Positions 1 through 5,156 of a stretch of DNA of 6,434 nucleotides are shown in pieces. Source of the DNA: Marinilabiliales bacterium (GTDB lineage: Bacteria > Bacteroidota > Bacteroidia > Bacteroidales > F082); contig PKSW01000458.1 in assembly GCA_002869465.1 (NCBI GenBank), positions 1 to 6,434 of the forward strand, written 5' to 3'. A model generated the notes under the pieces. The model was not told where the DNA came from. It did not search any database and was given only the letters and a program-made list of their open reading frames with translations. Within the stretch, counting starts at the first letter, position 1; each line of letters starts with the position of its first letter. Made by a program: the position numbers and the translations under genes.

Positions 1-711
1 AACTCAAACTGCTACTGCATTAAGTGCAGGATCTCATACGGTAACTGTTACTGATGATAATGGATGTACTACTACTTGTTCTGTAACTATTACCCAACCT
101 GACGTACTTAGCTGTACAGTTAGCCTTGTAAGCAATGTGCTCTGTAATGGCGAAAGCAATGGTTCTGCTACAGTGAGTCCTGTTGGTGGCGTAGCTCCTT
201 ATACATACGCATGGGATAATTTAGAAACGACTCAGACAGCTTCTGCTCTTAATGCCGGTTTACATTCTGTAACCGTTACTGATAACAATGGGGCTACTAC
301 TACCTGCTCTATTACGATTACCGAGCCAGATGCGCTGACTTGTTCTGTCGTTCAGGACAGCCCCGTAAGTATCAATGGTGAGGAAGATGGTGAAGCTACT
401 GTTACTCCTACAGGTGGAACAGCTCCTTATACATACGCCTGGGATAATGGCGAAACAACTCAAACTGCTACTGCATTAAGTGCAGGATCTCATACGGTAA
501 CTGTTACTGATGATAATGGATGTACTACTACTTGTTCTGTAACTATTACCCAACCCGATGCGCTGACTTGTTTTATAGACCTTGTTAATAATGTCTTATG
601 TAATGGCGAAAGCAATGGTTCTGCTACAGTGAATCCTGTTGGTGGCGTAGCTCCTTATACATACGCATGGGATAATTTAGAAACGACTCAGACAGCTTCT
701 GCTCTTAATGC
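1..711 (+). repeat. 456-bp two-module higher-order DNA repeat (B-A unit)
   Basis: Position 1 realigns with 457, an offset of exactly 456 bp. Bases 1-99 and 457-555 are identical, and 143-255 matches 599-711 with a single mismatch (177 versus 633). R0 therefore resembles R2, and R1 resembles R3, far more than neighbours resemble each other: the unit of duplication was a pair of SprB modules (types B and A), not one module. Such identity points to recent duplication or gene conversion, and makes the copy number of this stretch liable to change by recombination. Confidence 0.9.
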
Positions 712-1492
712 AGGATCTCACTCTGTAACAGTAACCGATGATAATGGGGCTACTACTTCTTGTGAAATCACTATCATTCAGCCTGAACTCTTAACCGCAG
801 ATATCTTCGAGGACGACGTTACAAACGTTTCTTGTAATGGTGGTAATGACGGTCAAGCTACTGTAACCGCTGATGGCGGTACCGCTCCTTATTCATACTC
901 CTGGAATACAACTCTTGGACAAACTACGGCTACCGCTACTGGTCTTGCGGCCGGAACTTATACCGTAACCGTAACCGACGCTAATGGCTGTACTGCTGAT
1001 GCTTCAGTTACTATTACCGAACCTACTCTTTTAACAGCTGAAATTACAGACCAAGGTAATGTGTCTTGTAATGGAGGTAGCGATGGTTATGCTACGGTAA
1101 CTGCTGATGGTGGAACAACCCCATATATTTACCTATGGAGCGATGGTCAAACAACAGCTACCGCTACTGGTCTTGCGGCCGGAACTTATACCGTAACCGT
1201 AACCGACGCTAATGGCTGTACTGCTGATGCTTCAGTTACTATTACCGAACCTGATGTTCTAGCAGTTGAGCCAATATTTGAACCAATAGAATGCTATGGT
1301 GGAACCACAACTATTGAACTTATTGCCAGTGGTGGCACACCTGAATTCACTTATACATTCAATGGTGTAACCAATAGCACAGGTATTTTTGAAAACATTG
1401 GTGCCGGAGTTGATTACCCATGGTTAGTTGTTGATGCTAATGGTTGCGAAGTAAGTGGAACCATTACCCTCTCTGAACCTCCTGAGATTTTT
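2..1492 (+). repeat. SprB-repeat array (one partial, five good, one degenerate copy)
   Basis: Tandem ~76-78-residue modules of the SprB repeat type (Pfam SprB family). Approximate module starts are: partial R0 at the edge, R1 137, R2 365, R3 593, R4 827, R5 1061 and degenerate R6 1286. Spacing between equivalent Asn codons (146, 374, 602, 836, 1070) is 228, 228, 234 and 234 bp. Each good copy has the N-terminal NG motif, GGxxPYxYxW, a T-rich turn, TVTVTD or SVTVTD, and ends in an ITxP-type strand plus linker. R6 keeps ECYGG, SGGTPEFTY and DANGCEV but has lost the PYxYxW core, which makes it a boundary copy. These are beta-sandwich stalk or adhesive modules; the array certainly continues to the left of the window. 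Confidence 0.9.
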
Positions 1493-4171
1493 GTTGACGC
1501 TGGTGAAAACGGTGAAATTTGTGAAACAGATTCATATCAACTACAAGGTAGCGCTGAGAATTATAGCTCAGTAGAATGGTCTGGTGGAACTGGAACTTTC
1601 TCAGATGTAAATGACCTGAACGCTATCTATACACCTGGTGATGGTGAATCAGGAGCAGTTGTTTTAACCCTCACCGCTTACGGAATTGGTGAGTGCCCAG
1701 ATGCAGAAGACAGCATGACTTTAATGATTTATGAAGCGCCAACAGCCTATGCAGGAGAAGATGCAACTGTATGTGGCGATCAAATGTATGATCTTGATGA
1801 CGCAACTGCTTCCAATTACGAGACAATTCGCTGGTTCACTTCAGGAGATGGACATTTTAACAATGCTACTGTGCTTAATACAAAATATACACCTGGAGAG
1901 TCTGATATTGCTCGAGGATTTGTAACATTAACGCTGTATGCATATGGTAGTGAATTATGTGAAGATGCTTCTGATGAAATGACCTTATTTATTGAAGAAG
2001 AGCCAGAAGTTGATGCAGGACCAAATGCTGCAATATGTCAAACAGATATGTATTTCTTAGAATTTGCATCAGCATCAAACTATGAATCGTTGTTGTGGAC
2101 TTCTGCAGGTGATGGAACATTTAATGATGATACTTCTTTAAATCCAACGTATACTCCAGGAAGTTCAGACATTCAATCAGGAAGTGTTGTTCTTACACTA
2201 ACAGCTTTTGGAAACGATCTTTGTGGTGATGCTTCTGATGAAATGATCTTATCTATAATTGAGTCTCCTGAAGTATTTGCCGGTGAAGACGCAACTGTTT
2301 GCGAAACTGAATTATACGAACTGGCAGATGCTACAGCTGATAACTTCACTTCATTACTCTGGACAACCAGTGGTGATGGTGAATTCAGCAGCACTACTAT
2401 TTTAAATCCGGTTTACGCTGCCGGTGCTAATGATCTGATTAACGGAAATGTAACCCTGACACTTACAGCAACTGGCGTTGGCTCATGCGGTGATGTTTCT
2501 GACGAAATGACGATCACTTATAATCCAACACCTCAAGTATTTGCAGGTGAAGATGCGAACATATGTGCTAATGATACTTATACTTTAACAGATGCAACTG
2601 CCACCGATTATAGTGCATTAATGTGGACAACCAGTGGTGATGGTACATTTGATAATGAAACGCTCTTAAATCCAATCTATACACCGGGTGTTGCTGATAT
2701 CTCAGCAGGTAGCGTGGTGCTGTTCATCACTGCCTACAGTGGAACGTCTTGCCCTGATGTTACTGACGAGATGACCTTGTCTATCACGCTACAGCCCGAT
2801 GTATTTGCAGGTGAAGATGCGCTTACATGTGGTGCCGATGGTTATGAATTGGCAGATGCTACTGCCGACATGTACGAATCATTACTTTGGACTACCTCAG
2901 GAGATGGTACATATAGTAATGCCACCATTCTAAATCCGGTTTATACACCTGGTACAAATGATTTATCAGAAGGAAGCGTTGTATTAACTCTTACTGCAAT
3001 GGGATCAGGTTCGTGTGGAGATGCTTCTGATGAAATGACGCTGGAATTTGTACCTGAACCAACAGTATATGCGGGTGAAGATGCTGAAACATGTGCATCT
3101 GATGCTTACATTGAATTAAATAATTCGTCAGCATCTAACTATGTTTCACTGACTTGGACCACTAGTGGTGACGGTTCATTTAATGATAATACCATTCTTA
3201 ATCCAGTGTATACTGCTGGTGCCAATGATATTACAGATGGCCAGGTTACATTAACCTTAACTGCGTATGCTGCAGGAAATTGTGATGATGCATCTGATGA
3301 AATGGTGTTCATGTTAAATGCCAATCCTGTTGCTAATGCCGGTGTAGATCAGACCATTCAAATAGGAACCAGCACAACGCTGCAGGGATCAGCTACCGGA
3401 GGTTCAGGATTGTATGCTTATTACTGGACTCCTGAAGAGTTGCTTATAGATCCAAATATACAAAACCCGGTTACGATTAATCTGAACACCAATCCTACTA
3501 TGTTTATCCTACAGGTAACTGATGGTATGACAGGCTGTCTTGATTACGATACCGTATTGATTAACCTGGAAAATATTCCCGAAGATATCATTGTAGCTGT
3601 TGATGATTATGATACAACTGATTTCAATACAACAACCGTTATTGATATTCTTTCGAACGACTCATATCCAAGCGAAGAAATCCCAAGTATAAGTATTTGT
3701 GATGATCCTGCCAATGGAATGGTTGTAATAAACCCGGATGGCACAATAACCTATACACCAAATGAAGATTTTACTGGAGAGGATGTGTTCTGTTATAAAA
3801 TATGTGATGCAGAACTCACAAATTTATGCGACTCTGCGTTGGTATACATTTACGTTAAAGAGAACACCTTGCCTGATGATCTGATTATCTTCAATGCGGT
3901 TACACCTAATGGTGACGGGATGAATGATACCTGGATCATCCAAGGTATTGAAAACTATCCAGACAACAGGGTATTTATTTTCAACCGCTGGGGTGATGAA
4001 ATTCACTACCTGGAAGGATATGATAATACACGCGTATACTGGGATGGTAAAGACAAGAAGGATAAAGTGTTACCTGATGGCACATATTACTATGTATTCT
4101 ATATAAAAATAGATGGTATCGAGAAAGTGTTCACAGGATGGGTATTCATGCACGGTGCCAACCAACAATAA
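2..4171 (+). CDS. Giant T9SS-exported repeat adhesin, SprB-like (5' end missing)
   Basis: The reading frame is open from the left edge, so the true start and signal peptide lie outside the window; the GTG at 137 is an internal Val codon of a repeat, not a start. Visible residues 1-1389 comprise SprB-type repeats (about 1-497; motifs CNGxxxG, GGxxPYxYxW, AGxxxVTVTDxNG, ITxP), seven ~88-residue modules with a conserved Cys pair (498-1110), a PKD-like module (1111-1197), a Big_9/cadherin-like Ig module (1198-1290) and a CHU_C type B sorting domain (1294-1389). Family knowledge: such proteins are carried across the outer membrane by the type IX secretion system and act as cell-surface adhesins, in some species for gliding. 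The SprF-like gene that follows 26 nt later fits a cargo/partner pair. Residues 1-1293 contain only five Lys/Arg. Export and a surface location are well supported; the ligand, and whether the cell glides, cannot be read from the sequence. Confidence 0.93.
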   Translation, partial: TQTATALSAGSHTVTVTDDNGCTTTCSVTITQPDVLSCTVSLVSNVLCNGESNGSATVSPVGGVAPYTYAWDNLETTQTASALNAGLHSVTVTDNNGATTTCSITITEPDALTCSVVQDSPVSINGEEDGEATVTPTGGTAPYTYAWDNGETTQTATALSAGSHTVTVTDDNGCTTTCSVTITQPDALTCFIDLVNNVLCNGESNGSATVNPVGGVAPYTYAWDNLETTQTASALNAGSHSVTVTDDNGATTSCEITIIQPELLTADIFEDDVTNVSCNGGNDGQATVTADGGTAPYSYSWNTTLGQTTATATGLAAGTYTVTVTDANGCTADASVTITEPTLLTAEITDQGNVSCNGGSDGYATVTADGGTTPYIYLWSDGQTTATATGLAAGTYTVTVTDANGCTADASVTITEPDVLAVEPIFEPIECYGGTTTIELIASGGTPEFTYTFNGVTNSTGIFENIGAGVDYPWLVVDANGCEVSGTITLSEPPEIFVDAGENGEICETDSYQLQGSAENYSSVEWSGGTGTFSDVNDLNAIYTPGDGESGAVVLTLTAYGIGECPDAEDSMTLMIYEAPTAYAGEDATVCGDQMYDLDDATASNYETIRWFTSGDGHFNNATVLNTKYTPGESDIARGFVTLTLYAYGSELCEDASDEMTLFIEEEPEVDAGPNAAICQTDMYFLEFASASNYESLLWTSAGDGTFNDDTSLNPTYTPGSSDIQSGSVVLTLTAFGNDLCGDASDEMILSIIESPEVFAGEDATVCETELYELADATADNFTSLLWTTSGDGEFSSTTILNPVYAAGANDLINGNVTLTLTATGVGSCGDVSDEMTITYNPTPQVFAGEDANICANDTYTLTDATATDYSALMWTTSGDGTFDNETLLNPIYTPGVADISAGSVVLFITAYSGTSCPDVTDEMTLSITLQPDVFAGEDALTCGADGYELADATADMYESLLWTTSGDGTYSNATILNPVYTPGTNDLSEGSVVLTLTAMGSGSCGDASDEMTLEFVPEPTVYAGEDAETCASDAYIELNNSSASNYVSLTWTTSGDGSFNDNTILNPVYTAGANDITDGQVTLTLTAYAAGNCDDASDEMVFMLNANPVANAGVDQTIQIGTSTTLQGSATGGSGLYAYYWTPEELLIDPNIQNPVTINLNTNPTMFILQVTDGMTGCLDYDTVLINLENIPEDIIVAVDDYDTTDFNTTTVIDILSNDSYPSEEIPSISICDDPANGMVVINPDGTITYTPNEDFTGEDVFCYKICDAELTNLCDSALVYIYVKENTLPDDLIIFNAVTPNGDGMNDTWIIQGIENYPDNRVFIFNRWGDEIHYLEGYDNTRVYWDGKDKKDKVLPDGTYYYVFYIKIDGIEKVFTGWVFMHGANQQ
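929..1252 (+). repeat. 96-bp identical direct repeat between SprB modules R4 and R5
   Basis: Bases 929-1024 are identical to 1157-1252 (offset 228 bp), covering the second half of the module from the ATATGLAAG segment to the ITEP strand. The first halves of R4 and R5 have diverged, and R4 carries two additional codons in the turn after the Trp. The identical tract thus ends abruptly within the domain, which looks like a gene-conversion or unequal-exchange tract rather than simple whole-module duplication. Confidence 0.88.
1493..3331 (+). repeat. Seven tandem ~88-residue Cys-pair PKD/Ig-like modules (P1-P7)
   Basis: Module starts are P1 1493, P2 1745, P3 2009, P4 2273, P5 2537, P6 2801 and P7 3065. 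P2-P6 are exactly 264 bp (88 codons) each; P1 is 84 codons and P7 is 89. Recurrent signatures are AGEDA near the start, a Cys at about module residue 10, W at about 30 followed by TSGDGxF, LNPVYTPG, a VTLTLTA strand, a second Cys at about residue 72 and SDEMTL at the end. All seven keep both Cys, so an intradomain disulfide is likely. This module type is common in Bacteroidota secreted proteins with gliding-type C-termini. Unlike the SprB array, the copies differ clearly at DNA level, so they are old or under diversification. Confidence 0.88.
3332..3592 (+). other. PKD-like domain within the adhesin
   Basis: Residues about 1111-1197 begin with ANAGVDQTI and continue with TTLQGSATGGSG, YYWTP, NPTMFILQVTD and GCLDYDTVLINL. 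This is the usual PKD pattern in Bacteroidota surface proteins (xAGxDQTI, GSA, W, LxVTDxxGC). It starts at the same phase as the preceding P modules but lacks their Cys pair and the TSGDGxF motif, so it is a different module that closes the array. Confidence 0.75.
3593..3868 (+). other. Big_9/cadherin-like Ig domain within the adhesin
   Basis: Residues about 1198-1290 show AVDDYDTT, a TVIDILSND turn, DPANGMVVINPDGTITYTPNEDFTGEDVFCYKIC and a final ALVYIYV strand. The set VDD...ILSND...G.V..NPDGTITYTP...FTG.D.F.Y.I is characteristic of the tandem Ig-like family found before C-terminal sorting domains. Acidic loop residues (VDD, SND, PDG) could bind calcium, as known for related folds; that is inference. 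It holds two of the only five Lys/Arg residues upstream of the sorting domain (Lys 1266 and 1286). Confidence 0.75.
3881..4168 (+). other. Type B T9SS C-terminal sorting domain (CHU_C, gliding-motility-associated)
   Basis: Residues 1294-1389, 96 long, match the gliding motility-associated C-terminal domain (TIGR04131/CHU_C). Visible signatures are FNAVTPNGDGMNDTW, VFIFNRWGDEI, YWDGK, LPDGTYYYVFYI and a final TGWVFMHG. In F. johnsoniae, type B domains need more than the C-terminal domain alone and a cognate SprF-like protein for export, in keeping with the gene immediately downstream. The extreme end (GANQQ after WVFMH) differs from the frequent W-[VI]-xLIR ending, a small deviation. Basic residues are concentrated here: three Arg and six Lys in 96 residues. 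Confidence 0.95.
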
Positions 4172-4197
4172 AATTGATAATACTAAAAATTACTGAT

Positions 4198-5121
4198 ATG
4201 AAAAGGACAGTATTTACACTATTGATAACAATGCTTGGCTTAGGAGCTTTTGCTCAGCAAGACGCATTGTTCAGCCAGTACATGTTCAATAAACTGATCA
4301 TTAACCCTGCTTATGCCGGATCCCGTGATGGATTAAGCATGACCATGGTGGGAAGACGTCAGTGGGTTGGCATTGATGATGGCCCTCAAACGCTCACATT
4401 CTCTATTCAGTCACCACTAAGGAATGATCATATAGGTCTGGGATTTTATTGTTATACTGATGTTTTGGGTCCATTCCAGGCTACTGGTGCCATTGGTACT
4501 TTTGCTTACAGGATTAAATTAGGCCGCGGCCATCTGGCATTTGGTATCCAGGGAGGTATCAAACACACGTATATTGATATAAACCAACTGAATGTTCAGG
4601 ATGAGTCTGATGTCGTTTTAAATGGAACCATAACCAAACAAACCATACCTGACGCAAACTTTGGTATCTATTATAATACAGAAAGGTTTTATGTTGGTAT
4701 TTCCTCAAAACACCTGTTTGAATCAGAATATGGTTATCTCCAGGAAACAGATGATGAATCCGTTTATGGAACGTTGATCAGGCACTTCTATGCGATGGCG
4801 GGTGTGGCAATTCCATTGAGTGATAACTTGGTTTTACGGCCCTCAACGCTTGTAAAATATGCACAAAACGCACCTGTTCAAGTGGATATCAACGCAAGTC
4901 TCTTAATCAGAGATGTGCTCTGGATAGGAGCTTCATATCGGACTAAAGAAGCTCTTGTATTATTAACGGAAATTGTTGTGGCTAAAAGATTACGAATTGG
5001 ATATTCATATGATATTTACTTCAACGAAATACAACAATACAATAAGGGATCGCACGAAGTAATGCTCGAATATAACATCCCTATCATTAAAAACAGAATG
5101 TTAACACCTAGATATTTCTAG
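4198..5121 (+). CDS. PorP/SprF-family type IX secretion outer-membrane protein
   Basis: A complete protein of 307 residues. The ATG at 4198 is chosen because it gives a clean signal peptide (MKRT, hydrophobic stretch, then GAFA cut before QQ at residues 19/20); an earlier in-frame ATG at 4138 lies inside the sorting domain of the previous gene and would put about 20 polar residues ahead of the signal. Family hallmarks: QQDALFSQYMFNKLIINPAY just after cleavage, AYAGSRDGLS (39-47), RRQWVGIDDGPQT (53-65), alternating beta-strand segments (GLGFYCYTDVLGPF, LAFGIQGGIKHTYID, NFGIYYNTERFYVGISSKHL) and a terminal TPRYF. Length and ends agree with TIGR03519. Members sit in the outer membrane; SprF of F. 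johnsoniae is required for secretion of SprB, encoded next to it. Here the gene starts 26 nt after the adhesin, so it is probably that adhesin's partner. Symbol left blank because paralogs are numerous. Confidence 0.94.
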   Translation: MKRTVFTLLITMLGLGAFAQQDALFSQYMFNKLIINPAYAGSRDGLSMTMVGRRQWVGIDDGPQTLTFSIQSPLRNDHIGLGFYCYTDVLGPFQATGAIGTFAYRIKLGRGHLAFGIQGGIKHTYIDINQLNVQDESDVVLNGTITKQTIPDANFGIYYNTERFYVGISSKHLFESEYGYLQETDDESVYGTLIRHFYAMAGVAIPLSDNLVLRPSTLVKYAQNAPVQVDINASLLIRDVLWIGASYRTKEALVLLTEIVVAKRLRIGYSYDIYFNEIQQYNKGSHEVMLEYNIPIIKNRMLTPRYF

Positions 5122-5156
5122 TGAACTTTTTATCAAATACATTAAAAAAAGGACTT
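5122..5156 (+). promoter_or_regulatory. 35-nt gap and A-rich translation start region before the TPR/PD40 gene
   Basis: The gap is AT-rich, with an A-run followed by GGA (5144-5153). AAGGA at 5149-5153 leaves only three bases before the ATG, too close for a normal Shine-Dalgarno pairing; an A-rich leader without one is usual in Bacteroidota. There is no inverted repeat or T-run that would act as a terminator, so read-through from the SprF-like gene is expected. The 26-nt gap before that gene (4172-4197) is likewise A-rich with no hairpin and no Shine-Dalgarno. Confidence 0.4.

Noticed and set aside
137..139. GTG as start codon of the adhesin
   Set aside because: The same frame is open to the left edge and encodes the end of another SprB repeat, so this is an internal Val codon and the gene is truncated by the window.
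260..463. Antisense ORF, and similar small ORFs at 2173-2394, 3139-3324, 3824-4006 and 5876-6172 (minus strand) and 1731-1925, 3924-4106 (plus strand)
   Set aside because: All lie wholly inside clear coding regions in other frames, show no recognisable family, and arise from the biased, repetitive composition of the main genes.
1..1252. Regular direct repeats as a possible CRISPR array or DNA-level structural element
   Set aside because: The period is 228 bp, always in frame, with no short palindromic repeats or unique spacers; the repetition is fully explained by protein modules.
4138..4197. ATG at 4138 as start of the SprF-like gene, overlapping the adhesin
   Set aside because: It lies inside the conserved GW segment of the sorting domain in another frame and would place about 20 polar residues ahead of an otherwise perfect signal peptide that begins at 4198.
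4172..4197. Possible terminator or promoter between the adhesin and the SprF-like gene
   Set aside because: The gap is only 26 nt, A-rich, with no inverted repeat, T-run or -33/-7 type promoter pair.
5121..5123. GTG overlapping the SprF-like stop codon as start of the TPR/PD40 gene
   Set aside because: It is in frame, but it would add twelve residues before the signal peptide; the ATG at 5157 starts a normal one.
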